Part shown: piece after piece, positions 8,419 through 16,768 of the stretch
How positions within the stretch are numbered: position 1 is the stretch's first letter
How the letters are laid out: the number at the start of each line of letters is the position of its first letter
From: Vreelandella nanhaiensis
GTDB taxonomy: Bacteria > Pseudomonadota > Gammaproteobacteria > Pseudomonadales > Halomonadaceae
Length of the DNA: 64,000 nucleotides
Assembly: GCF_003990185.1 (NCBI RefSeq)
Contig: NZ_RZHF01000008.1
Coordinates: forward strand, 124,917-188,916
Reading direction: 5' to 3'
Notes under the pieces: model-generated
What the model saw: the letters and a program-made list of their open reading frames with translations, nothing else
The model's database searches: none
Told to the model about the DNA's origin: nothing
Position numbers and translations under genes: made by a program

Positions 8419-8682
8419 ATGTTTGTGGTTATTTTTGGAAGGATGACGTGTCCCTTTTGTGTACGCGCAAAGCACCTTGCTGAGCATCTGGAGGCAGCAG
8501 GAAAAATTGAAGGCTACCGCTATGTAGATATGCCCTCTGAGGGAGTAACCAAAGAAGATATTGCTAAAACGGCCGGCAAACCCATACATACCGTTCCTCA
8601 AGTGTTTGTTGATCAGGTTCACGTCGGCGGGTTTACCGAGTTTGATCAATTTGTGCGTGACAAGAAGTTACTCACCCGTTAA
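8419..8682 (+). CDS. grxA: Glutaredoxin 1
   Basis: This 87-residue GrxA-type dithiol glutaredoxin has active site Cys11-Pro-Phe-Cys14 in a thioredoxin fold. The cis-Pro loop TVPQVF and the glutathione-binding GG (VHVGGFTEFDQF) are present, and it aligns end to end with E. coli GrxA (including GKPIHTVPQVFVDQ). It reduces ribonucleotide reductase and protein disulfides with glutathione as donor. GGGAGC precedes the ATG. The upstream 200 bases are AT-rich and hold its promoter. Confidence 0.95.
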   Translation: MFVVIFGRMTCPFCVRAKHLAEHLEAAGKIEGYRYVDMPSEGVTKEDIAKTAGKPIHTVPQVFVDQVHVGGFTEFDQFVRDKKLLTR

Positions 8683-8805
8683 GTCATCGTGAGCGTTAAA
8701 TCTGCCGTTTATAGCCGTTGAGCCGGGCCACTCTCTCCTGCCTATACTAAGCAATAAATGATCATTTACCTTTGACATGCTTGTATAGGCGGCGAGGTTC
8801 CCATC

Positions 8806-9573
8806 ATGCAACGTGATGAATTCGTACAACAGCTGTGGCTGGATTACGTTCATGCCCATCCCGATATAGGTGCCTTACGGCTTTGGCCTTTATCCTCAAA
8901 CGCCGAATATTTAACGCTAGTGACGCTTAATTACGGCGCGTTTTCTGCACTAAACCTGAATAGCCGGCTAGCGCATATGGGGTATCGCCATATCGCGCAC
9001 TACGCCATGGCGGATAAAGGGTTGCTCATTTATCTTCTCGCGCCTAGCGATGGCGGCAGCTGGCTAATACTGGCCGAACTGCAGCTTGGCACGCTCTCAA
9101 AACTGCTTCGAGAAGCGCTTACTCAGCTGGTGATGCAGTCTCACCCGCAGGACTGTAAAGGGCATAACCTGCTGTGCAGAGGCCGTCCTTGGCCAATGCC
9201 ATCGTGGATGCTGTATCAGCAGCTCCAGCAGGCACATCCGCTTGCCGCCTGGATAGCGGTTATGGGGCCCCGCCTGCATCATGCTGGTTACGACTGTGCA
9301 GCGCTGGGCAACTGTTTGGCGACACTTGATAGTCAGTTGCACAAGACGGGTATGCCTGGATTAAAAGAGGCCCAAAACGGTGTTTTTTCACTGTCACCGC
9401 TTATTGAGCACTGTTTTTACCCTGCCACGCCGCAAAGGGTAGTTTTCAGTGAAGGTGATGAACATCGCCTGTGCCTTGGAGGGCTGGCGCTTACTCAAAA
9501 GCAGGTGGAAGCAGGCAAAGAGCGAATCGCAGAGATACTGCTGCCCGCGCATACACGCTGCGAGATTGTGTAG
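8806..9573 (+). CDS. Divergent DUF1338 / 2-oxoadipate decarboxylase-like protein, probably without the metal site
   Basis: The 255-residue protein resembles the DUF1338 (HglS) fold. The N-terminus RDEFVQQLWLDYVHAHP, a LAHMGYRHIAHYAMADKGLLIYL segment in which each block resembles the family, ILAELQLGTLS and the C-terminal half all follow the family order. The family's metal-binding His segment (normally DHxAxRT) reads NYGAFSA here. The usual C-terminal Glu segment is also not recognisable. If the assignment holds, this is a non-catalytic or repurposed member. It ends inside a bidirectional terminator. The match was made by eye, so confidence in the family is moderate; that the gene is real is much surer. 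Confidence 0.55.
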   Translation: MQRDEFVQQLWLDYVHAHPDIGALRLWPLSSNAEYLTLVTLNYGAFSALNLNSRLAHMGYRHIAHYAMADKGLLIYLLAPSDGGSWLILAELQLGTLSKLLREALTQLVMQSHPQDCKGHNLLCRGRPWPMPSWMLYQQLQQAHPLAAWIAVMGPRLHHAGYDCAALGNCLATLDSQLHKTGMPGLKEAQNGVFSLSPLIEHCFYPATPQRVVFSEGDEHRLCLGGLALTQKQVEAGKERIAEILLPAHTRCEIV

Positions 9574-9596
9574 GCGGCCCACCAGCGCCGCCTACA
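9569..9596. terminator. Bidirectional hairpin between convergent genes
   Basis: TGTAGGCGG, ten-base loop, CCGCCTACA forms a perfect 9-bp stem. It contains the stop codon of the 255-residue protein and lies just after the scoB stop on the other strand. Confidence 0.7.
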
Positions 9597-9607
9597 ACTA
9601 AACAGGC

Positions 9608-10273
9608 TTATTCTTCGACAAATGTCATTTCAGGTACGTGGTCTGGCACCACAAGTTTACCTGCCGTTTTCTCGATAATTTCTTCCACGCTGACTCCAGG
9701 TGCGCGCTCTTTGAGAACAAAGGCACCGTCTTTGATCTCAAGGTAGGCAAGATCGGTCAGCACACGATTGATGCACCCAGCACCTGTCAGCGGCAGCGTA
9801 CATTTTTCAAGCAGCTTGGACTCGCCGTGTTTGGAAGCATGTGTCATGGTGCAAATAATATTTTCTGCGCCTGCCACCAGATCCATGGCCCCCCCCATTC
9901 CCTTGATCAGCTTACCGGGCACCATCCATGAGGCAATATTCCCCTCCTGGTCAACCTCAAAGGCCCCCAGCACGGTCAAATCAACATGCCCACCACGAAT
10001 CATGGCAAAAGATTCAGCGGACGAAAATATGGCGGCTCCCGGACGGGCCGTTACCGTCTGCTTGCCAGCGTTGATCATATCAGCATCCAACTCTTCTTCT
10101 GTCGGGAAGCGTCCCATGCCCAGCAGCCCGTTCTCGGATTGGAGCATCACATCAATACCTTCGGGAACGTAGTTGGCCACTAATGTAGGAATCCCGATCC
10201 CCAGGTTTACATAAAAGCCGTCTTCAAGTTCACGCGCCACGCGCCGTGCCATCTGTTCACGTGTTAAAGCCAT
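9608..10273 (-). CDS. scoB: 3-oxoacid CoA-transferase, subunit B
   Basis: This 221-residue beta subunit belongs to a succinyl-CoA:3-ketoacid (or acetate:acetoacetyl) CoA-transferase. GIGIPTLVANYVP and the catalytic Glu motif QSENGLLGMGRFP are present, then GGHVDLTVLGAFEVDQ and a C-terminal VPGVSVEE-like segment. The enzyme moves CoA from succinyl-CoA to acetoacetate. ATG at 10273 is chosen because GAGGTTGTCACC precedes it, while an ATG 24 bases upstream lacks a binding site. It follows scoA with an 83-base gap. With bdhA nearby it completes a route from 3-hydroxybutyrate to acetoacetyl-CoA. Confidence 0.93.
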   Translation of the reverse strand: MALTREQMARRVARELEDGFYVNLGIGIPTLVANYVPEGIDVMLQSENGLLGMGRFPTEEELDADMINAGKQTVTARPGAAIFSSAESFAMIRGGHVDLTVLGAFEVDQEGNIASWMVPGKLIKGMGGAMDLVAGAENIICTMTHASKHGESKLLEKCTLPLTGAGCINRVLTDLAYLEIKDGAFVLKERAPGVSVEEIIEKTAGKLVVPDHVPEMTFVEE

Positions 10274-10356
10274 GGTGACAACCTCGTTGTTGAACATTAA
10301 AAGTGAGCGTTAATAGTTGAGCTTAAAACTGAGCAAATCATTGATCGACAGAAGGG

Positions 10357-11055
10357 TTAACCATGCACCGTGCGTTTTTCGATGCGCTTCTCAAACGTGC
10401 CCTGAATGATGCGATCAACATAAATACCCGGCGTATGGATCTGGCTGGGCTCAAGCTCGCCTGGCTCAACGATTTCCTCAACTTCAACAACGGTAATTTT
10501 TCCGGCCGTGGCGGCTAGCGGGTTGAAGTTCTGTGCCGTATGGCGATACACCACGTTACCATAACGGTCCGCTTTCCAACCTTTCACAATGGCAAAATCG
10601 CCCACCAGCGCTTCTTCCAGAATGTAGTGTCGGCCATTGAACTCGCGTACCTCCTTGCCTTCGCCAATCGGGGTGCCGTAACCCGTTGCCGTATAGAAGG
10701 CCGGAATACCGGCACCGCCAGCACGCATTTTTTCGGCAAGCGTGCCCTGGGGGGTAAGAATGACCTCTATTTCGTCATTGAGCATCTGTTGTTCAAAAAG
10801 CGCATTTTCACCAACATAAGAGGCAAAAATTCTGCTGATCTGCCGGTCTTCAAGCAGCACGCCAAGACCAAATCCATCGACACCACAGTTATTGGAAGCG
10901 ACCGTCAGGTTTTTAACCCCCCGACGCTTTATTTCCGCTATCAGGTTCTCAGGAATCCCACACAGCCCGAAACCACCCGCAAGTACGGTCATTCCGTCTT
11001 CAATGCCTTCCATCGCTTCTGCATAGGAAGCAACACGCTTATCAAATCCTGCCAT
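10357..11055 (-). CDS. scoA: 3-oxoacid CoA-transferase, subunit A
   Basis: The 232-residue alpha subunit carries the family signatures [57 protein letters not shown] and [11 protein letters not shown]. These match ScoA/AtoD-type subunits. It is the first gene of the scoA-scoB pair, which is transcribed leftward. The pair acts in acetoacetate activation. The nearby bdhA gene supports the succinyl-CoA:3-ketoacid assignment over a short-chain fatty-acid CoA-transferase, but substrate choice cannot be proven from sequence. Confidence 0.92.
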   Translation of the reverse strand: MAGFDKRVASYAEAMEGIEDGMTVLAGGFGLCGIPENLIAEIKRRGVKNLTVASNNCGVDGFGLGVLLEDRQISRIFASYVGENALFEQQMLNDEIEVILTPQGTLAEKMRAGGAGIPAFYTATGYGTPIGEGKEVREFNGRHYILEEALVGDFAIVKGWKADRYGNVVYRHTAQNFNPLAATAGKITVVEVEEIVEPGELEPSQIHTPGIYVDRIIQGTFEKRIEKRTVHG

Positions 11056-11374
11056 TGTTATGCCTCATCTAGTTGTCGGTAGTACATGAAAGGTGCTTAT
11101 TACGCGTCCCAAGGATCTTGTTAACGATTTATTTGCTACGTTGGTTTTTCATTTTAGTAGCTTATAGAAGACTCTTTATGGCCATAAAGCAATTACACAT
11201 ATTCCTGAGGGTAACGGTCTGCCTGCTGCGTATTGCCAATAGCTGTGGGCATGGCGTCTAGCCTAACCCTCTCGCTACCAGAGTCGTCAAGTAGAGCTTT
11301 TTTCAGCACAGCTGCTGGGCAGAATGGGGCCGATCCTTTAGCATTCATTATTATTGATTTTGTAAGGAAGAGGC
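11056..11374. other. Divergent intergenic region, no gene
   Basis: About 320 bases lie between scoA (leftward) and the acyltransferase gene (rightward). The stretch is AT-rich and must contain both promoters. A 62-codon open frame inside it has no ribosome-binding site or recognisable product and is not called. Confidence 0.6.
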
Positions 11375-12256
11375 ATGGCTATTTTTAAGGGTATGGTCAG
11401 CATCTTGCTGCTTACACTTAATACGCTTTTTTGGGGTGTTCCGCTCATTGCGCTGACCCTATTGAAGGTCATAACTCCCGTTCAGCGTTACAGGTTTTGG
11501 ATTCTGAACGCTCTATGTGCCGTGGCGCTAAATTGGATAGGCGTCAATCTATGGTGGATGAAGCGTTGGTTAAAACCGCAGGTACAGTATTCGGTGCCGG
11601 AATCCCTAAATCCTGATCAATGGTGGCTAGTGATTTCCAACCATCGTAGCTGGACCGATATATTCATTCTGTTGATGGCTGTACATCGCCGGGTTCCCAT
11701 GCCGCGCTTTTTTCTCAAACGGCAACTGATCTGGATTCCGATTGTTGGGCTGGCCTTTTGGGCGCTTGAATTTCCTTTTATGCGGCGTTTTAGCCGCGAA
11801 CAAATTGCCACTAATCCCAAGCTTGCAACGATTGATCGCCACTCCACCGAATTAATGTGTCGTCAGGCACGCCATGCACCCATTGCTATTTTCAACTTTG
11901 TTGAAGGTACCCGATTTACGCTTGCCAAACGCGACGCGCAGCAAAGTCCTTACCAGCATCTGCTACGGCCCAAGGCAGGAGGCATTGCGCAAGTTCTTAG
12001 CCTGCTAGGCGATCAATTGAATGGTATTCTAGACGTAACAATCAGCTACGCTAATCCGTCGCCGACCTTTTGGGGATTTTTATGTGGACAGGAAGCGCCC
12101 ATTACGCTTCATGCCAGGAAGCTGGCCATTCCCCAGTGGATGCACGAATCCAACTACCACGAAGAAAAGCAGCATAAGGAACGCTTCCACGCATGGATCA
12201 ATTCACTCTGGCAGGAAAAAGATGCCCTGTTGGACAACCAAACCGATCACGATTAG
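11375..12256 (+). CDS. PlsC-type lysophospholipid acyltransferase (YihG-like)
   Basis: The 293-residue membrane acyltransferase has an N-terminal span pair (residues 7-30 and 45-60). The catalytic NHRSWTD (H-x4-D) follows, then the acceptor-site motif FVEGTRF and RPKAGGIAQVL. Such enzymes transfer acyl groups to 1-acyl-glycerol-3-phosphate or another lysophospholipid at the cytoplasmic face of the inner membrane. The sequence resembles E. coli YihG more than PlsC itself, with a tryptophan-rich region before the active site. GGAAGAGGC precedes the ATG. The 3' end overlaps the start of the next gene by 64 bases. Confidence 0.88.
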   Translation: MAIFKGMVSILLLTLNTLFWGVPLIALTLLKVITPVQRYRFWILNALCAVALNWIGVNLWWMKRWLKPQVQYSVPESLNPDQWWLVISNHRSWTDIFILLMAVHRRVPMPRFFLKRQLIWIPIVGLAFWALEFPFMRRFSREQIATNPKLATIDRHSTELMCRQARHAPIAIFNFVEGTRFTLAKRDAQQSPYQHLLRPKAGGIAQVLSLLGDQLNGILDVTISYANPSPTFWGFLCGQEAPITLHARKLAIPQWMHESNYHEEKQHKERFHAWINSLWQEKDALLDNQTDHD

Positions 12257-13176
12257 CCGGTTGGCTTGGTACCTGTTTATTAATCAGTCTGTTAGCAGGA
12301 TGTGCGGGGCCTTCACCTTCATCAAGCCAGCGCGCCAATGCGATTCCTACCCATAGCGCCAGCCAGCTTAATGGTAACTGGGTAGAGGTGCGCCGTGGCG
12401 ATACGCTAAACAAATTAGCTAACCGTGCAAATGTTCCTCTTGAGCGCTTGGAGCGTTTCAATCCTGGCGTAAATGCCAGACGCTTAGCCGTTGGCCAGCG
12501 CCTATTGATCCCCACCCAGCAGGAGCGTGCGCCTTCGGGCGGGCCATATCGGTACCAGATACGTGCAGGCGATACCTACTCAAGCGTGGCACGCCATTTC
12601 GGCACTACCAGTGGGCGTATTCAAAGTGCTAACCCCGGCACATCGCCAACAGCATTAAGGATTGGCCAGATAGTTAGTGTTCCGCTTTCGGGAAGCGCGC
12701 CGCGTAGCGCCTCTTCGGGAGGCAGCTCGTCACCTTCAAGCAGCACGGCCAGCAACAATCGTCCGGCGCCGCCAGCGCCTGCCCCGACCTCTTTGCCAGC
12801 GTCAGCACGCCGCTGGCCTTGGCCGCTAGAAGACTACCGTATTGTGCGGCGTTTTGGGGCTGATAGCCGAGGCACCTTACAACCCATGCTGCTTGCTACT
12901 CAAGCGGGGGCTCGCGCCCAGGCAGTAGCTCCTGGTGAAGTGCGCTTTGCAAACGGAATGCGTCAGCTAGGGGAAGTCGTGATCGTACATCACGCCGATA
13001 ACCTGCAGACGGTATACGCCTTGTGTGAGCGCACGCTTGTTTCGGTTGGCCAACAGGTAAAAACCGGCGATGAATTGTGTGAAGTAGGCCAAAGCAACGC
13101 CAGCCAGCGTTACGACCTTTTGTTTGATCTACGCCAAGGTGGCAAACCCATTGACCCACGGCAGGCGCTTCGCTAG
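12193..13176 (+). CDS. LysM lipoprotein with degenerate M23 peptidase domain (NlpD-like)
   Basis: The 327-residue protein has a lipoprotein signal with lipobox LAGC (acylated Cys37). Two LysM domains (about residues 62-108 and 117-163) bind peptidoglycan. A Ser/Pro-rich linker and a C-terminal LytM/M23 domain follow. The M23 domain lacks the zinc ligands: the usual HLHFE motif reads YDLLFD. This fits NlpD/EnvC-type activators of cell-wall amidases rather than an active endopeptidase. Its only plausible ATG lies 64 bases inside the acyltransferase gene, giving translational overlap and an unusually long positively charged signal n-region. It ends just before a strong terminator. Confidence 0.87.
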   Translation: MDQFTLAGKRCPVGQPNRSRLAGWLGTCLLISLLAGCAGPSPSSSQRANAIPTHSASQLNGNWVEVRRGDTLNKLANRANVPLERLERFNPGVNARRLAVGQRLLIPTQQERAPSGGPYRYQIRAGDTYSSVARHFGTTSGRIQSANPGTSPTALRIGQIVSVPLSGSAPRSASSGGSSSPSSSTASNNRPAPPAPAPTSLPASARRWPWPLEDYRIVRRFGADSRGTLQPMLLATQAGARAQAVAPGEVRFANGMRQLGEVVIVHHADNLQTVYALCERTLVSVGQQVKTGDELCEVGQSNASQRYDLLFDLRQGGKPIDPRQALR

Positions 13177-13197
13177 TTCCTTTCGGGCTCTCACTAT

Positions 13198-13228
13198 AAA
13201 AAAGCCCCTTTACGGGGGCTTTTTTTAT
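13198..13228. terminator. Strong bidirectional rho-independent terminator
   Basis: AAAAAAGCCCC, TTTAC, then a GGGGGCTTTTTTT arm: a GC stem flanked by A- and T-runs. It works in both directions for the converging lipoprotein gene and gcvT. Confidence 0.9.
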
Positions 13229-13250
13229 TTAAAATAGTCAATACGCCGCT

Positions 13251-14363
13251 TTAACCACGGTAGTAGCCCGGCTGGATAAAAGGCATTGCCGTTACGGTCA
13301 TGGGTAGGTGCTTACCCCGCACCTCGGCAAAAACGGTAGTTCCTGGGGTTTCCCAGTCGCGGCTTACATAGCCCATGGCAACCGGTTTGCCCACGCTAGG
13401 CCCAAAGGTGCCGGATGTCACTTCACCTATTTGATTACCGACTTCATCCAGCAAAATAGCCCCCTCACGAATGGGTGCCCGGCCTTCTGCTTGCAATCCA
13501 ACGCGTTTGCGCGAATGGTCCTTGGCATCAACCTGGTGAAGGATCAGGTCTGCGCCTGGAAAGCCCGCCGGCCTCTCACCGCCATGGCGGCGAGGTTTGC
13601 CAATTGCCCAAATCAATCCGGCCTCAACCGGTGTTGTGGCAGTATCCATATCGTGGCCGTACAGACATAGCCCAGCTTCCAGGCGCAGCGAGTCGCGGGC
13701 GCCTAACCCAATAGCCTCTACTTCAGGTTCAGCAAGCAGCCGCTGCGCAAACGCTTCACAGTCCTCTGCCGTCACGGATATCTCAAACCCGTCCTCTCCG
13801 CTATAGCCGCTACGGCTAACCCATACGTCAAAACCGGCAACGCTAAAGCGCTTATGCTGCATGAATACAAGCGTGCACGCTTCAGGGCAAAGGCGCTGCA
13901 TGACGACATGCGCCTGAGGACCCTGCAATGCCAGCAGGCCTCGCTCTACTGGCTCAATCTTATGGGTCGAGCCCAGGTTGGCACGCAAGTGAGCTAAATC
14001 TTGATCCTTGCAGGCGGCGTTTACGACCAGATAAAAGTGATCGCCAGCATTGACGACCATCAAATCATCAATGATACCGCCTTCCCTACTGGTAAACAGC
14101 CCGTAGCGCTGCTCACCCTCTTGCAAACCCACTAAATCAGCGGGTATCAGGGTTTCCAGCGCGCTGGCTGTATCCGGGCCTGATACCAGGATCTGGCCCA
14201 TGTGCGATACGTCAAATAGCCCACACTGCTGGCGCGTATGCTCATGCTCCTTTTTTACCCCTAGAGGGTACTGCACGGGCATGTCGTACCCGGCAAACGG
14301 CACCATTTTAGCGCCCAGTTTAAGGTGCAATGCATGCAGCGGTGTATGCTTTAAATCATTCAT
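13251..14363 (-). CDS. gcvT: Glycine cleavage system T protein (aminomethyltransferase)
   Basis: GcvT (370 residues) releases ammonia from the aminomethyl group carried by lipoyl-GcvH and transfers the methylene group to tetrahydrofolate. Family features are FAGYDMPVQYPLGVKKEHEHTR, the catalytic-Asp region FDVSHMGQILVSG, SRSGYSGEDGFEIS, and GLGARDSLRLEAGLCLYGHD. Start and length match homologues. It lies downstream of an alanine/glycine symporter gene on the same strand, apart from gcvH-gcvP, which run the other way. Symporter and gcvT therefore probably share a glycine-responsive transcript. Confidence 0.96.
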   Translation of the reverse strand: MNDLKHTPLHALHLKLGAKMVPFAGYDMPVQYPLGVKKEHEHTRQQCGLFDVSHMGQILVSGPDTASALETLIPADLVGLQEGEQRYGLFTSREGGIIDDLMVVNAGDHFYLVVNAACKDQDLAHLRANLGSTHKIEPVERGLLALQGPQAHVVMQRLCPEACTLVFMQHKRFSVAGFDVWVSRSGYSGEDGFEISVTAEDCEAFAQRLLAEPEVEAIGLGARDSLRLEAGLCLYGHDMDTATTPVEAGLIWAIGKPRRHGGERPAGFPGADLILHQVDAKDHSRKRVGLQAEGRAPIREGAILLDEVGNQIGEVTSGTFGPSVGKPVAMGYVSRDWETPGTTVFAEVRGKHLPMTVTAMPFIQPGYYRG

Positions 14364-14454
14364 GATAATTCCTTGATTGAAACGCGAATCGGGAAGCCAG
14401 GCTTCCCGATTCAGTTAGTGCGTAAACGTCAGTCTGCCAAGCACCAGGCGCAGC

Positions 14455-15861
14455 TTACTTGTCATGATTCAACTCTTCTCCCGGTAAAACTTCCTTACCG
14501 GCAAAATAGTCCTTGGTCAGTTTGAACACCACAGGTGAGAGCAGTGCCAGCGCAATCAGGTTGGGTATGGCCATCATGGCATTAAAGGTATCCGCCATTA
14601 GCCAGATAAAGCCGAGCTGGGCAATAGCTCCCAGCGGGATGGCCAATACGAACAGCACGCGATACAGCATGATGGAGCGCGTTCCAAACAGGAACTGAAA
14701 GCACTTCTCGCCGTAAAATGACCAGCCAAGGATAGTGGTGAACGCAAAGACCGCCAGAGCAATGGCCACGATCGGGTTGCCAAAGCCGGGTAACGCCTGA
14801 TCAAAAGAGAGCGCAGTCAACGAGGCGCCCTCTTCGCCCGTTTGCCATACCGTTGAGGTCAAAATAACCAACGCAGTAATGGTACAAACAATGATGGTAT
14901 CAATGAAGGTACCCAACATGGCAATCAGCCCTTGGCGCACAGGGTTCTTGGTTCGAGCTGCCGCATGAGCAATCGGCGCGCTGCCCAGCCCCGCTTCATT
15001 TGAGAAAATACCTCGCGCCACACCAAAGCGAATAGCGGCCATGACAGCTGCGCCTGCAAAGCCACCGGCGGCGGCCATCGGGTTGAAGGCGTAGTAGAAA
15101 ATCAGCCCAAAAGCCTCGCCTATCTGGCCTGCGTTAACAATCAGTACCAAAAGGCCTGCAACGACGTAGGCTATCCCCATGATGGGCACCAGTTTGCCAG
15201 CTACTTTGGCTATACGTTTGATGCCGCCAAGAATGACCGCACCCGCCAGCACCATGATAACTACGCCGGTTAACCAGTGAGGTACACCAAAGGTGGCATC
15301 CATCGCATCGGCAACCGAGTTGGATTGCACGGTATTACCTATCCCAAACGCGGCCACAGCACCAAAAAACGAGAACAGCCCGGCAAGCCAGAGCCATTTT
15401 CTGCCCAGCCCGTTCTTGATGTAGAACATGGGGCCGCCCACGTGATAGCCCGTATTGTCGGTTTCCCGGTAACGTACGGCGAGCACGGCTTCTGAAAACT
15501 TGGTCGCCATACCCACCAGCGCAGTAATCCACATCCAGAACACTGCACCCGGGCCACCTAAAGCAATCGCGGTCGCCACACCAGCAATATTGCCGGTCCC
15601 AATGGTAGCGGAGAGCGCTGTCATCAGCGCGTTGAAAGGAGATATTTCACCCTCTTCTGCCGCCTTGTCAGCGACAGGCTTCTGGCTCGGTTTGGCATCA
15701 CGCCCTTGCCACATTAGCTTGAAACCCATGCCGAGCTTTCTGATCGGCATCAGTTTCAGGCCAATTTGCAGATAGACCCCCACGCCTAGCAGCAGTATAA
15801 GCATCAACGGGCCCCATACTATCCCGTTGATTGCCCCAAAGAGGCTATTTAACGTTTCCAC
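14455..15861 (-). CDS. Alanine/glycine:cation symporter (AGCS family)
   Basis: The 468-residue permease has about ten or eleven membrane helices. The AGCS signature ALSATIGTGNIAGVATAIALGG spans the substrate/sodium site. GGPMFYIKNGLG and FSNEAGLGSAPIAHAAA are also family motifs. It imports alanine or glycine with Na+ or H+. The start is GTG at 15861, preceded by AAGGAGAAAA, and METLNS is the usual N-terminus. Its position between gcvT and gcvH suggests glycine uptake for cleavage. Confidence 0.93.
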   Translation of the reverse strand: METLNSLFGAINGIVWGPLMLILLLGVGVYLQIGLKLMPIRKLGMGFKLMWQGRDAKPSQKPVADKAAEEGEISPFNALMTALSATIGTGNIAGVATAIALGGPGAVFWMWITALVGMATKFSEAVLAVRYRETDNTGYHVGGPMFYIKNGLGRKWLWLAGLFSFFGAVAAFGIGNTVQSNSVADAMDATFGVPHWLTGVVIMVLAGAVILGGIKRIAKVAGKLVPIMGIAYVVAGLLVLIVNAGQIGEAFGLIFYYAFNPMAAAGGFAGAAVMAAIRFGVARGIFSNEAGLGSAPIAHAAARTKNPVRQGLIAMLGTFIDTIIVCTITALVILTSTVWQTGEEGASLTALSFDQALPGFGNPIVAIALAVFAFTTILGWSFYGEKCFQFLFGTRSIMLYRVLFVLAIPLGAIAQLGFIWLMADTFNAMMAIPNLIALALLSPVVFKLTKDYFAGKEVLPGEELNHDK

Positions 15862-16294
15862 ACTTTTCTCCTTAACCCTGTTAGTTCACTTTTTTGTAGG
15901 TGTTTGACACTCAACGTGCCGATATTCATCATTTTCCTGTCTATCAAGTGCACACAGTAACGGGTATATCCCGCTCTCTGCGTCGCCTTCAAGGGCAACT
16001 TTTAAATGCCAAGGCGAAACACTTTATGTTTTACACCATTTGGTTGGTGCTCTTCTATGCTAATAGTATTTCTAAATGGTAAATACCTAGCCGGTATAGC
16101 AGTCAGGCAGCACAGCTTTCGGCAAAATTCCTCAACAGTGCCATGATTTCGCCATAGAGAAATTTGTTTCCAATGTGAAACACGTTAACATGCACCCAAA
16201 CATGCCTGTTAACTGGCACGCTAGTGGTCGCCAAGGCGAGCGACACGCGCTAGTATCCACATGTCCAGACACTTGTTTCATATAGGGAATCACC
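15862..16294. other. Divergent regulatory region between symporter gene and gcvH
   Basis: This 433-base AT-rich stretch carries promoters in both directions, for the agcS-gcvT and gcvH-gcvP units. I looked for a glycine riboswitch and could not fit its conserved core. No reading frame with a ribosome-binding site is convincing. Control by a transcription factor is the simpler reading. Confidence 0.55.
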
Positions 16295-16684
16295 ATGAGC
16301 AACCTTCCTGCTAATCTTCGCTACGCTAAAAGCCACGAATGGGTACTTGATCATCAAGATGGTACGGTGAGTGTGGGTATTACCGACCACGCGCAAGAAG
16401 CCCTTGGCGACGTTGTTTTCGTTGAGCTGCCTGAGGTGGGCCAAACCCTTACCCAGGGTAAGGAATTCGGGGTAATTGAGTCGGTTAAAGCGGCCTCGGA
16501 TCTATACTCGCCGGTTAACGGTGAAGTCATTGAAGTCAACGAAGCGCTGGAAGACTCGCCCGAAACAGTTAACGATGCGCCTTATGAAGGCGGTTGGATC
16601 ATGAAAGTGCGTCTTACCGACAATAACCTGGACGGCTTACTTGATGCCAATGCCTATCAGGCCACGATAAACGCTGACGACTAA
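16295..16684 (+). CDS. gcvH: Glycine cleavage system H protein
   Basis: The 129-residue lipoyl carrier shuttles the aminomethyl intermediate between GcvP, GcvT and Lpd. SHEWV near the N-terminus, [20 protein letters not shown], and the lipoylation site Lys in [14 protein letters not shown] are all conserved. The C-terminal GGWIMKVR is typical. AGGGAATCACC precedes the ATG. gcvP follows after a hairpin-containing gap of 84 bases. Confidence 0.97.
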   Translation: MSNLPANLRYAKSHEWVLDHQDGTVSVGITDHAQEALGDVVFVELPEVGQTLTQGKEFGVIESVKAASDLYSPVNGEVIEVNEALEDSPETVNDAPYEGGWIMKVRLTDNNLDGLLDANAYQATINADD

Positions 16685-16692
16685 GAATTTCG

Positions 16693-16722
16693 ACACAGCC
16701 TGCCTTCATTGGCAGGCTGTGT
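16693..16722 (+). terminator. 12-bp perfect hairpin between gcvH and gcvP
   Basis: ACACAGCCTGCC, loop TTCATT, GGCAGGCTGTGT, followed by ATTTTAC. The stem is long and perfect and starts 8 bases after the gcvH stop. It could be a partial terminator that lets gcvH be expressed above gcvP, or an mRNA stability element. The T-run is short, so read-through is likely. Confidence 0.6.
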
Positions 16723-16768
16723 ATTTTACGCTCCTGCCAAGTTTCTTTTTCACGCTCGGAATGCTCCC

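Noticed and set aside
11073..11261. A 62-residue gene upstream of the acyltransferase
   Set aside because: No start signal and no homology; it lies in the promoter region between divergent genes.
12193..13176. An active M23 endopeptidase
   Set aside because: The zinc motif is replaced (YDLLFD where HLHFE is expected), so only a regulatory or binding role is supported.
15862..16294. A glycine riboswitch between the symporter gene and gcvH
   Set aside because: I looked on both strands for the conserved core with its paired GGAGAG and CTCTCAGG elements. A faint resemblance near 15980-16020 lacks the partner strand and conserved bulges.
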